A stretch of 64,000 bases of DNA from Woeseia sp. (lineage in GTDB: Bacteria; Pseudomonadota; Gammaproteobacteria; Steroidobacterales; Woeseiaceae). Made by a program: the position numbers and the translations under genes. Positions within the stretch are counted from its first letter, which is position 1, and the number at the start of each line of letters is the position of its first letter. Below are positions 35,353 to 44,004 of this stretch, piece by piece. The notes below the pieces were generated by a model. The model did not search any database. It worked only from the letters and a program-made list of their open reading frames with translations, and had not been told where the DNA came from. The stretch spans positions 310,001 to 374,000 of the forward strand of contig JAJFKW010000006.1 in the NCBI GenBank assembly GCA_021773015.1. The letters are read 5' to 3'.

Positions 35353-37009
35353 AGTATTCCCTTGCCGACTTCAGATCGGCATCAAGATCATGCTGCCTCC
35401 AAAGGACGCCCGGCTTATACTGTTCATCACTCACGTGTGCTGCCCGATTGCTCTGGTGCAATTTTTTGAGATCGTCGTCAACCACCAGTATCAATCGTGG
35501 AGCGCCCAGTCGATGAGTAGCCCGCTTGTCCTTGTACTCGCCGTTACATTCGCCGAGTAGATGATCGAACTCATTCAGCCAAGCAGACAATTTTTCAGAG
35601 TCGACCTCAAATTCTAAGCAGGTGATCGGTAGCATGATGCCGTAGTGCGGTTGGTCTCCCGTTCGTGGAAAAAAAAGAAGTTGCGAAACATCGGTGACAT
35701 ATTCTCCACGCATTTTTTGCAACACCGCAAGAATTTGCTGCTCAGTTAATTTTTCGCCGGTAATACTTGATGTTTTTCCAAGTCGATATTGAAAAGAAAT
35801 TCTTGGTACTTCTCCGACAAAACCATCAACCGCAATGCAGTCACTGGTGCGATACCGATATAGACCGCCGCCGGTTGTAACGACAACCTCGTACTTCTTT
35901 CCTGGTTCGACCTGCCATGCAGGAATCGCCTTTGGCGATATCTGACTGGCATCTTCCTCTGCAATAAATTCGAAATAATGTGAGTTATATGCCAGCAGTC
36001 CACCAGACGTATTATCGTTCATGGGTATAGCGATGATGCATTCACTTGACTGGGTGATGTAATCGCGAAACGCCACGCCATCACAGTGTCGCCGCAGTAA
36101 CCGCAAATAGGGCTCGACTAAGTTCGACTGCCAACAAATGATCAACTCCAGACTTGGCCAAACATCGCGAAGTTGAAATTCATGTCGTGTGCTATTCAAC
36201 GCTGCTTGCAGTCTGTTAGCGCTCACTTCATCTGCTGCCAGCGCAGCCGTCAGTTTCTCGGGTAACGACTCATTCGCATCTAAGCCCTCGTGACCCCAGT
36301 CACCGCGTCGCAAACCGACGATGAGATTTTCCGCCCGGGTTTCTAATACATTACAGAACTGCACAAGCGTGCTCGGATTAAGGCTCATCATGCAGTGCAG
36401 TGCACCCTGTAGCGAAAGTCGAACTGCCGCATAGTAGCGAAGGTCTGCAGAATCAATAGCGCCAAGATGCCTGCCTAACGGCCAGCGCGAAGCGCTTTGA
36501 AATCCTTGCATTCGTTGATTCCAAAAAGTCGTTTCAGCGACCTCAAGCACACCATTTGCGCTTCGAGCAGAATGTCCGGAGTCCGCAAAATTCGCGATAA
36601 TTTTTCCAGACTTGAGGTTTGGATGATCCGTGTAGATTCTGTCCCAGTAAACGCCAAATGCATCCGCCTTTTGTTTGACGAGGCTTGCCGTTACCGGGAT
36701 CTTTTTTGGATTCGACGACGACCCGCTGGTCAGGAAGTAAGCGAGCAACCGCTCGTCGCTAAAATTCTTCGACTCTGTCCAGTAATCGTCGAAACCGGCA
36801 ACATCGTCGTAGGTCATGAACGGCAAGGCGGACCAATTTTCGATCACAGTCGAATTCTGTACGTCATGGTGATTCAGATAATGACAGTGCCGGTTCTTTT
36901 CAACGATGTCGCTCAGTAAGCGACGTTGCGCTGTCCGAATATCACTGCTGCCAGAAATAAACACCTGTGATTTTGTTTCCGGCTGCTGCCTGTCCGTCGA
37001 TCTCGTCAT
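35342..37009 (-). CDS. GH3-family acyl-acid amido synthetase
   Basis: A 555-residue protein of the GH3 adenylating family, best known in plants, where it joins amino acids to hormones such as auxin or jasmonate through an acyl-adenylate. The phosphate-binding loop is LTSGSSSNPKKIP near residue 92. The diagnostic VVTTGGGLYRYRTSDCIAVDGF segment is clear, and the C-terminal lid domain is present. It would make an amide between an acid and an amine or amino acid. It is the first gene of a minus-strand operon (GH3, enolase, ACP, ligase, UbiD) and lies only 111 bp downstream of gltX, so readthrough from gltX is possible. Confidence 0.87.
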   Translation of the reverse strand: MTRSTDRQQPETKSQVFISGSSDIRTAQRRLLSDIVEKNRHCHYLNHHDVQNSTVIENWSALPFMTYDDVAGFDDYWTESKNFSDERLLAYFLTSGSSSNPKKIPVTASLVKQKADAFGVYWDRIYTDHPNLKSGKIIANFADSGHSARSANGVLEVAETTFWNQRMQGFQSASRWPLGRHLGAIDSADLRYYAAVRLSLQGALHCMMSLNPSTLVQFCNVLETRAENLIVGLRRGDWGHEGLDANESLPEKLTAALAADEVSANRLQAALNSTRHEFQLRDVWPSLELIICWQSNLVEPYLRLLRRHCDGVAFRDYITQSSECIIAIPMNDNTSGGLLAYNSHYFEFIAEEDASQISPKAIPAWQVEPGKKYEVVVTTGGGLYRYRTSDCIAVDGFVGEVPRISFQYRLGKTSSITGEKLTEQQILAVLQKMRGEYVTDVSQLLFFPRTGDQPHYGIMLPITCLEFEVDSEKLSAWLNEFDHLLGECNGEYKDKRATHRLGAPRLILVVDDDLKKLHQSNRAAHVSDEQYKPGVLWRQHDLDADLKSAREYCAN

Positions 37010-37120
37010 ACATTGAGCCTTAGCATCCGAAGCACCAGGACCCGCTGTGGGTTGCGGCGCGCCCTAAAGCAAAGGATTGATCTGCGTCTTTCGTTGGATC
37101 ACGCATCCAAACCAGGCCAT

Positions 37121-38533
37121 TCAACCGGCAGCCGCCCTGGCCCGAATCAACTCGATCGCATGATCGAGTCTTCGTAGCACACGATTGCGGCCAATAAGCT
37201 CAAGCGTAATGTCTATCGGCGGAGACACCGGACCACCGGTAGCTGCGACTCTAAGAGGTTGACCCAGCTTGCCCATATTGATCTCGTGCTCGGCTGCAAC
37301 GCTTTCAATTGCTTTAGCGATTCCTGCGCACTGCCACACGCTCAGAGTCTCGAATTCAGACCGGACGTCGAGCATCGGTTGCAATATGACCGGACGCAAG
37401 TTTTTCTTAGCTGCTTTTTCGTCGATGGTTTTGAAGTCCTGGTAACAGTAGCGGCAGCTTTCCGCCATCTGCAGTAATGTTTCCGCTCGTTCCCTAAAGC
37501 CATCAGCAACCGCCGTTGGAGCAGGTCCATTTTCGATATCGAAGCCGAGACCCTCCAAAAAAGGACGTAGCGCCGCACCAAGATCCGTAGCGGGTTTCGC
37601 GATAATGTGCTGTTGATTCAGCCAAGAGAGCTTTTCGGGGTTGAACGCAGATGCCGATTGATTGACTTCAGCTATGTCGAACAACTCGATCATCTCGTCG
37701 ATTGAAAACACCTCCTTATCCCCATGCGACCATCCCAAGCGCACCAGGTAATTCAGCAGCGCCTCGGGCAGGTAACCCAGAGCACGATAATCGCGAACAT
37801 CCACGGCACCGTGGCGCTTGGACAATTTTGCCCCGTCAGTGCCGAGAATCATCGGCAAATGTGCATATCGAGGTGGAGCGACGCCTAGTGCAGCCAGCAT
37901 ATTCATTTGCCGCGGTGCATTATTTAGATGATCGTCGCCGCGGATAACATGCGAAATTTTCATGTCAGCGTCGTCTACTACGACCGTAAAATTATAGGTC
38001 GGTGTACCATCGGAGCGGGCGATAATGAGATCGTCTAACTCAGCATTCTGAAATACAACCTGTCCACGCACGTCATCTTGAACGAGAACCTCCCCATCTA
38101 TAGGGTTTTTGAAACGCACCACCGGACTGACACCCTCTCGCGGCGCTGCTCCACCCCGGCAACGCCCGTCGTAACGCAAGTTCTTGCCGGCAAGTTTTTG
38201 CCGCTCGCGTCGCTCCGCGAGTTCCTCGATGGTGCAATAGCAGTAGTAAGCCTTGCCGGTTTCCAGCCAAGAATCAATGACCGACTGATATCGGTCACCG
38301 CGTTCGGATTGGTATACGGGTGTTTCATCAGACTCAATTCCGAGCCACGCCATTCCATCAAGAATAGCTTCGACATGTTCCTTAGTTGAACGCGCCCGAT
38401 CGGTGTCCTCAATCCTCAACACGTACTGGCCGTCGTGACGTTTCGCAAACAGCCAGCAAAATAACGCCGTTCGCACGCTACCAATGTGAAGAACCCCAGT
38501 TGGGCTGGGAGCAAATCTTGTGCGGACAGTCAT
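37121..38533 (-). CDS. gltX: Glutamyl-tRNA synthetase
   Basis: Class I synthetase of 470 residues that charges tRNA-Glu. The HIGH signature is HIGSV near residue 16, and the KMSKS-like signature is KLSKRHG; RFAPSPTG opens the protein. ATG at 38533 is chosen because homology begins there; an in-frame start at 38590 adds 19 residues that look like spacer. In Pseudomonas and relatives, as I recall, gltX is directly followed by tRNA-Ala(GGC) and tRNA-Glu. Here those tRNAs lie on the same strand but 12.9 kb away, beyond the small-molecule cassette. Confidence 0.96.
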   Translation of the reverse strand: MTVRTRFAPSPTGVLHIGSVRTALFCWLFAKRHDGQYVLRIEDTDRARSTKEHVEAILDGMAWLGIESDETPVYQSERGDRYQSVIDSWLETGKAYYCYCTIEELAERRERQKLAGKNLRYDGRCRGGAAPREGVSPVVRFKNPIDGEVLVQDDVRGQVVFQNAELDDLIIARSDGTPTYNFTVVVDDADMKISHVIRGDDHLNNAPRQMNMLAALGVAPPRYAHLPMILGTDGAKLSKRHGAVDVRDYRALGYLPEALLNYLVRLGWSHGDKEVFSIDEMIELFDIAEVNQSASAFNPEKLSWLNQQHIIAKPATDLGAALRPFLEGLGFDIENGPAPTAVADGFRERAETLLQMAESCRYCYQDFKTIDEKAAKKNLRPVILQPMLDVRSEFETLSVWQCAGIAKAIESVAAEHEINMGKLGQPLRVAATGGPVSPPIDITLELIGRNRVLRRLDHAIELIRARAAAG

Positions 38534-38890
38534 CTTCGTACTCAAATCAACGGCTCGTTGGGTCGCGCATATTAGCAGATCACTCCGCAAGGCGGCGCTT
38601 TTGCCACTTCAGTGCAGCAGCGTAAGCGGAGAGGTTTACCGCGCTGATTACGACATTCACGTGCCAAAAATTCGATACGACTTAATATGACAATACACTG
38701 TGATGATGTATACGAAGAGCGACACGGGATGACTTGATGTTATTCAAAGATTTAGGCGTGTTATGTGAATTTCGGCTCAAAATACTGTCTCCTTTTGGCG
38801 ACATCGTTCAACTTCTAGGTCGGCAAGACCATTTATAACCACTTGAATAAAAACGGATAAATCCTTGTATTCGCTACCTGCGAAGAATAT
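38534..38890. other. Spacer upstream of gltX and of the sigma54 promoter
   Basis: About 350 bp that should hold the gltX promoter (minus strand) and any activator site for the sigma54 promoter at 38891. No specific site was recognised and no gene is supported. Confidence 0.5.
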
Positions 38891-38906
38891 TGGCACGTAA
38901 ATTGCT
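38891..38906 (+). promoter_or_regulatory. Consensus sigma54 (-24/-12) promoter
   Basis: TGGCACGTAAATTGCT is a full match to the sigma54 consensus TGGCACG-N4-TTGCW. Transcription would begin near 38917, about 55 bp before the c-di-GMP-I riboswitch and 290 bp before the lipoprotein gene. PrsR or GlrR encoded in this window could activate it. Confidence 0.9.
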
Positions 38907-38970
38907 TTGTATTCCCTGTACATTTGATTTTACGCAGTACGCTTACTCGATAGCCGTCTTTTTGACAAAA

Positions 38971-39056
38971 GCTGGCTGATTAAGGGCAAACCCGTTGAAA
39001 AGCGGGGGCGCAAAGCAACCGGTCTTTCGGAATTAAAGACAGCGGGGCTGCCAGAA
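38971..39056 (+). ncRNA. c-di-GMP-I riboswitch (GEMM-I)
   Basis: The sequence follows the GEMM-I pattern. An outer stem pairs CTGGC (38972-38976) with GCCAG (39050-39054). The GGGCAAACCC segment leads into a hairpin CCCGTT-GAAA-AGCGGG with a GNRA tetraloop. It is followed by the conserved CGCAAAGC junction (39009-39016) and then a second hairpin starting CCGGTC and ending GACAGCGGGGCTGCC. It precedes the lipoprotein gene at 39203 by about 145 bp. The expression platform is not obvious: no hairpin with a T-tract follows, so translational or Rho-dependent control is more likely. Confidence 0.88.
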
Positions 39057-39202
39057 AGCGATATTAGCCGGCCAACGCCGGGTCTTAGCCAAACAGCAGC
39101 TCACGTCGACATTCCCAAATCACCGATGGCATTGGTAATTACGCCAAATTCGACGGCTCATTCGTCAATTTATTGATGATGCGGCAACGAATTCGGCAAT
39201 AG

Positions 39203-39922
39203 GTGAGACGTTTGATTCAATACAAAGATTTTTGCCAACCTGTGGCGATGCCTAAAATGGCAGCCACACTTGTTGTTTTAGGGTGTTTAAGTGGTTGTAC
39301 CTCTGGAATGGACGACGCCGTCGAAGTACGAGATCAAATTGCGCCAGTACCACCTCAGGGCGATTCAGGTGATCCGGCGACAAACAGCCCACCCAGTTTG
39401 GCTGGAACGCCGCGTACCTCGATTAGAACGGGCGAGAATTATGATTTTACCCCGCAGGCCTCGGATCCGGACGGTGATCGCCTTACTTTCTCGATAAACA
39501 ACCGACCATCATGGGCTAATTTTGACACATCAAACGGGCGACTGACTGGGCTGCCACAGCAAGGAGATGAGGGCACTTACAGCAATATCTCCATCAGCGT
39601 GAGCGATGGCCAGCTATCGACTTCCTTGGGCCAATTTTCTGTCTCTGTTAGCCAGATCTCTCTAGGGTCAGCAACCTTGTCCTGGACGCCGCCGACACAA
39701 AATAATGATGGCTCTCCCCTGACTAATCTCGCTGGATTTACGATCTACTACGGTGTCGAAAGCGGTGACTATCGGGATTTTGTTCGCATCGACAACCCTG
39801 GGATTACGACATATGTTGTCGATAATCTTTCGCCCTCGACGTATTTTTTTGTGTCTACCGCATTTAACTCAAATGGCGTCGAAAGCGCGTTTTCAAATGA
39901 AGCGGTTAAAGTCGTAAATTAA
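39203..39922 (+). CDS. Lipoprotein with putative Ig (cadherin-like) and Fn3 domains
   Basis: A lipoprotein of about 240 residues with a signal ending LSGC followed by a Pro/Gly-rich linker. Residues about 60-150 contain PPSLAGTP, ASDPDGDRLTFSI and GRLTGLPQQGDEGTY, the pattern of a putative-Ig (He_PIG) or cadherin-like repeat. Residues about 155-238 form a fibronectin type III domain (LSWTPPTQNNDG, GFTIYYG, YFFVSTAFNSNG). It is likely a cell-surface or matrix adhesin. GTG at 39203 is the longest start; an ATG at 39248 gives a neater signal peptide. A sigma54 promoter and a c-di-GMP riboswitch precede it, so biofilm-linked expression is expected. Confidence 0.85.
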   Translation: MRRLIQYKDFCQPVAMPKMAATLVVLGCLSGCTSGMDDAVEVRDQIAPVPPQGDSGDPATNSPPSLAGTPRTSIRTGENYDFTPQASDPDGDRLTFSINNRPSWANFDTSNGRLTGLPQQGDEGTYSNISISVSDGQLSTSLGQFSVSVSQISLGSATLSWTPPTQNNDGSPLTNLAGFTIYYGVESGDYRDFVRIDNPGITTYVVDNLSPSTYFFVSTAFNSNGVESAFSNEAVKVVN

Positions 39923-40049
39923 CGGCACAGTCTGTCCATCATTGAGCCGAAACGCGTACACGCCTGAGCCGAGTATTGCCTGTGATAGTATGTAGGCACT
40001 CCAACCTACATCCAAATCGACACAATCCCCAAAGTAGTACGCCATTAAC

Positions 40050-41570
40050 ATGCCTGTGCACAGTGTTACATTTACACAATCGCACCGCGATATTTTTCGA
40101 AGAGTTTCCAGCGACTGCAATCCGCTGCATTGTGACGCCGCGTATGCTAAGCACACACCTTTTGGAGAAGTAATTCTCCATGGCATGGCTGCGATAATCT
40201 ATGCGTTGGGGTTGATCGCCGGGCATCCAAGTATTCGGCTCACTCGGATCCAGGGACAATTTCGAAAACCGATATTTCTCGACCGGCAACACGACATAGT
40301 ATTGGATGACGCGCAAACAGGCAGCCATTCTGTTGAAGTAAGGTATGGTGCCGAAACCCTCGCGCGATTTCGAGCCGAATGGAGTTCGTGGGATCCATCC
40401 ACCGTCGATCGTTCAGATGATGAGCGTGAAATTTTCATGCCGCTAGCAATCGGACTCGACCCCGAAACTCCGCCAGCGTCAGCGGAATACAAATTGTTTT
40501 CACTACAATCTCAGCACTTGGAAGACTTCGCCAGTATTTTTTCCATAGGCCCGCAGTTTATTCCGAAAGATCAACTGGCTGCCTTGATGTGGTCCAGCTA
40601 CCAAATAGGCATGGTTTGGCCAGGAAGGCAGGCGCTGTATTCGAATTTCACGATGAAATTCTCAGACGATGTTTCAAATCAACCCAGCGTATCTTTTGAT
40701 CAGATGGACATGTCCATTGACTCCAGATTCGGCTTGGCCGCTGTGACAGCGAATAAAGGGGAATCGCTCAGCGTCTCTCTGAAAGCGCTGTTACGTCCAA
40801 GGGCAGTCGCATACTCGCATGAAGAGATAGCCAGTTCTGCACAACAGCTTTCAGTTAACCTTGACGGAAAGCATGCGGTTGTTATTGGAGGTTCTCGCGG
40901 ATTTGGCTTTGTACTTGCCCGTATTCTTGCCCATCTTGGCGCCGACGTCACCGTAGTATCGCGCTCTAATATTGAAGCCGTAGAAAATGATCTTGGAGAA
41001 TCATTCGAATCTCGCGGCAGTATCCGGGTCCTCCAACTTGATGCATCAAAAATCGAATCTTTCACGTTGGGTAATTTCGGAGATACGGATGCTAAAACAT
41101 CAGTCGATATATTAGTCTGTAATGCATCGCCGATCATCAAAGATTCGGCATTCAACAAAATGACGCAACAAGAATTCGATAAATATGTATCAAAATCATT
41201 GAGCCTATATCACGTACCGATCCTGGGTCTTGACAATGCGCTTGCCGACGACGCGACGGTCATCAATATATCTTCAGTATATGTCGAAAATATTAAAGCC
41301 GGATTTTCGCACTACATTGCTGCTAAATCCGCGATCGAAGGCATGACTCGCGTACTCGCCAAAGAATATCCAAACCGTAAGTTTGTGATCTTCCGTGCGC
41401 CCAGAATGCTAACGGATCAGACTAACGTCAACAACGACACAGAACACAAGGAATCCGCGGTCGATGTTGCCGCATTGCTCATTCAACATTCATTTGCAAC
41501 CAACGACCCCGCTCTTGACACCGACCTAGCTCGGTATGAAAACTTGCTAATAGCACCGGCGACGAACTAA
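40050..41570 (+). CDS. MaoC-like hydratase / short-chain reductase fusion
   Basis: A two-domain protein of 506 residues. The N-terminal hot-dog domain has SSDCNPLHCDAAYA near residue 20, the R-specific enoyl hydratase motif with catalytic Asp and His. The C-terminal SDR begins at about residue 275 with VVIGGSRGFGFVLA and has INISSVY and the catalytic HYIAAK (YxxxK) near 420. Such a protein could interconvert enoyl, hydroxyacyl and ketoacyl thioesters of an ACP or CoA substrate in one chain. The middle section (about 110-265) is not recognised. It stands alone on the plus strand, convergent with the FkbH gene. Confidence 0.83.
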   Translation: MPVHSVTFTQSHRDIFRRVSSDCNPLHCDAAYAKHTPFGEVILHGMAAIIYALGLIAGHPSIRLTRIQGQFRKPIFLDRQHDIVLDDAQTGSHSVEVRYGAETLARFRAEWSSWDPSTVDRSDDEREIFMPLAIGLDPETPPASAEYKLFSLQSQHLEDFASIFSIGPQFIPKDQLAALMWSSYQIGMVWPGRQALYSNFTMKFSDDVSNQPSVSFDQMDMSIDSRFGLAAVTANKGESLSVSLKALLRPRAVAYSHEEIASSAQQLSVNLDGKHAVVIGGSRGFGFVLARILAHLGADVTVVSRSNIEAVENDLGESFESRGSIRVLQLDASKIESFTLGNFGDTDAKTSVDILVCNASPIIKDSAFNKMTQQEFDKYVSKSLSLYHVPILGLDNALADDATVINISSVYVENIKAGFSHYIAAKSAIEGMTRVLAKEYPNRKFVIFRAPRMLTDQTNVNNDTEHKESAVDVAALLIQHSFATNDPALDTDLARYENLLIAPATN

Positions 41571-41654
41571 AAATGACGGTTTCGAATAATCTAAAATTAC
41601 TTATCGCGAAAGACTGTTGCTTTGACTTTGTATCGGCGCCAATCTAGTACCACT

Positions 41655-43337
41655 TTATTTTGTCGCCTGAATAATGCGCACATGTTTCGGTGACGCGAAT
41701 TCGACATCGCAGTCCCACCGGTACGAGAAATCCGAGTCGAATGATTGCATGCCGGAGCGGGCAAAAAAATCCATACAAGGTTTGTTTTTCTTTGTCGGCA
41801 ATATTGTTGCATTGACTGCGACAAGTCCCGCGTCAATCGCATGCTGAATAGCAATAGACAACATCGTTTCCTCAATCTTCCGTCCCATAACGCGACAACT
41901 CAGCAAGAAATCAGCAATTTCCAACGTTTCCTCGTTCCGCTGCACGCTGCATATCCCAGTCAGGCCCTGAGAACCAAACTTATCGTCAACTTCTATCGCC
42001 CACACTAGCCTATTTGTACCGCCCGCCCACTCAGCGAACTCCGCCTGCGACAAACGTCGCGTCGCCAGATTCATTTGATTGGTTTTGTTCAACAATTGTG
42101 CGGCGCGAACGACATTTGCTTCACTTAACCGCGAAACGGTGACCGTAGTATTTAAACCTGCCAGCCAGTCGTCGATACTGCTCACATCGGCCTTAGCGGC
42201 TTCCCTAACCTTTTGTTCCTGATACATTTGCGCTCGTTGCAAGTCCTCGTCGCTAACAGCCGCACTGTCGAAACAAGATAGATTGGCTAGAGTAGATCGG
42301 TAGAGGAGAGGGTCAGTTGGCCACTCGGGCACGAAGACTTCTGAAAGTGATTCAGCCACACGATCGCGCTCAACTGGATTGTCGTCAATAAAAACAGTCG
42401 ATTGAAGACCCAGATTGAGTTCGGCAGCAATATCCACAATATTCTGCGCTTTGTCGCTCCAATTGATTCGCCAGGCCGCGAAATCTTCAGGCTTGAGAAT
42501 CATTTCCGGGTGATTCCTCATCGCGCCCAAGGCCACCGATTCCTCGTTCTTGCTCGCGGCAGCAAGAACTACGCCTCGTCGTTGCAGGGACTTCAAAGCG
42601 AGCTGAAAATCCACAAACGCCTCGCCAACAGCATCATGACCGCCTAGCGTTAGCTGTTCCCAACCCAGATCACCCACAACTCCGCCCCACAACGTATTAT
42701 CGAGATCAAGGACGATGAGCTTTTTGGCGCCCCCATCCAGCGCGACAATAGCGGTCTTCAAATCCGCCGCTACTTTTTTGAATACGCTGTTGCTGAAAGG
42801 CATTTTCGCCATGTACCACAACTTGGGGCTAAATGCGTCCGCAGCAGAACCCTGCGTCCAGGGTTGCGCGTTAAGTAATTGGACACTCGCCACATCGTTC
42901 AATTGCTCTGCCAACCGGAGATTCATTCGCATCAAGGTATGCATCGCGCCGCTTGAATCCGTGCAGTCAAACAACCCGCGTCCCCTTTCTTGAGGTGGCA
43001 TAGTCCAAGTTGGGACAAGAACGGACTTTGCCCTGCCAACGATCGATGAGATATGTGTCGCATATTCATCCACGTCTGCCAGAATTTGATCCTGAGTCAC
43101 CGACTGAAAATCGAGCAACCGACGAAACCCGGCGATGACCGCTTGCGGCTGCGTCCACACAACTGCAACGTCGACCTGTTCCTGCCAGACCTCGGAATTA
43201 CGATTAATTAGAACTTGATGCACCTGACCGAACGGGCAATCTACAATGTCTATCCGCGGTTCATCCGCACTATTCCTTAAGAATGAATTTAGGTTATCTA
43301 AATTGAAATCGGAAATCGTTATACATTTACGACGCAT
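41655..43337 (-). CDS. FkbH-like HAD-superfamily acyl-loading protein
   Basis: A 560-residue FkbH-type protein. In known pathways these take 1,3-bisphosphoglycerate, remove phosphate and load a glyceryl group onto an ACP. The HAD motif is VLDLDNTLWGGVVGD (DxDNT), followed by AAASKNEESV and VFIDDNPVERD. The C-terminal 150 residues have LLNKTNQMNLATRR, the GNAT-like part typical of FkbH. The N-terminal 180 residues look like an SGNH-type extension. It overlaps the upstream gene of unknown function by 11 bp and lies near an acyltransferase-ACP fusion that could accept its acyl group. Confidence 0.87.
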   Translation of the reverse strand: MRRKCITISDFNLDNLNSFLRNSADEPRIDIVDCPFGQVHQVLINRNSEVWQEQVDVAVVWTQPQAVIAGFRRLLDFQSVTQDQILADVDEYATHISSIVGRAKSVLVPTWTMPPQERGRGLFDCTDSSGAMHTLMRMNLRLAEQLNDVASVQLLNAQPWTQGSAADAFSPKLWYMAKMPFSNSVFKKVAADLKTAIVALDGGAKKLIVLDLDNTLWGGVVGDLGWEQLTLGGHDAVGEAFVDFQLALKSLQRRGVVLAAASKNEESVALGAMRNHPEMILKPEDFAAWRINWSDKAQNIVDIAAELNLGLQSTVFIDDNPVERDRVAESLSEVFVPEWPTDPLLYRSTLANLSCFDSAAVSDEDLQRAQMYQEQKVREAAKADVSSIDDWLAGLNTTVTVSRLSEANVVRAAQLLNKTNQMNLATRRLSQAEFAEWAGGTNRLVWAIEVDDKFGSQGLTGICSVQRNEETLEIADFLLSCRVMGRKIEETMLSIAIQHAIDAGLVAVNATILPTKKNKPCMDFFARSGMQSFDSDFSYRWDCDVEFASPKHVRIIQATK

Positions 43338-43899
43338 TGCTTACCCTTCTGAATTGCCAAATACGATCCGAACGTTTACCTGACATTAAACTCTGCTTTC
43401 CGAACTGGGAAGCTTTCGCCGCCAGCGAAAACCAACGCAACCGTTTCCCATCCCCAGATATACACTGACTCGGAATGTCCACAACCTCGCCAGGATCAAC
43501 ATCCCAATTTTCAGTGCAAAACACCATCCGCCATGGGCCCCACGCGAAATCCGATTCATGCACGCTCGATCGATCAATTCCAGAATGCTGTCCGTTTTTC
43601 GCTGTCCGACTTCGCATCGTCACTAGATTCTTGCCTAGTGCAGAATTGTAAACGACATCCAGGCGATTACATCCGTTCGGAAACGCAAATACCGGTCCGC
43701 GCTTCGCAAGATCGCTACTCCGAATGGTTTCGCTGCTGTCATCTTTCTTTACATAGTTCTCATTGACATTCAAATCTGTAGTCCGTCGACTAACCACCCG
43801 CGCCAGCACGACTGCGCTCGCTGATATGTAAGCGAATTTCGAATCTGTCGAATAGTTGTATGCAAAATCGTCGGACGCGCCAAGCATAATTCTTACCAT
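43327..43899 (-). CDS. Protein of unknown function coupled to fkbH-like gene
   Basis: A 190-residue protein that I do not recognise. It has no signal peptide or clear membrane segment. The sequence is rich in Arg, Ser, Asp and Trp, with FAWGPWRMVFC near residue 118 and an aromatic-rich C-terminal part. It overlaps the FkbH gene by 11 bp (ATGCGTCGTAA junction), a strong sign that it is translated. It follows the acyltransferase-ACP gene after 105 bp. Its context suggests a role in making or transferring the FkbH-derived acyl group. Confidence 0.6.
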   Translation of the reverse strand: MVRIMLGASDDFAYNYSTDSKFAYISASAVVLARVVSRRTTDLNVNENYVKKDDSSETIRSSDLAKRGPVFAFPNGCNRLDVVYNSALGKNLVTMRSRTAKNGQHSGIDRSSVHESDFAWGPWRMVFCTENWDVDPGEVVDIPSQCISGDGKRLRWFSLAAKASQFGKQSLMSGKRSDRIWQFRRVSNAS

Positions 43900-44004
43900 A
43901 GTTCAGGAATGCACAATATCCAACACCTTCGTGAACCCAACTGCTCCATTGCCATGAGGAGCGGACAACGAAAGACTCCACCGATGTAGTCTTTTGGGCC
44001 GGGC

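Noticed and set aside
39057-39202. A terminator-type expression platform after the c-di-GMP riboswitch
   Set aside because: Hairpins such as CCGGCCAACGCCGG lack a T-tract, so no intrinsic terminator can be assigned.
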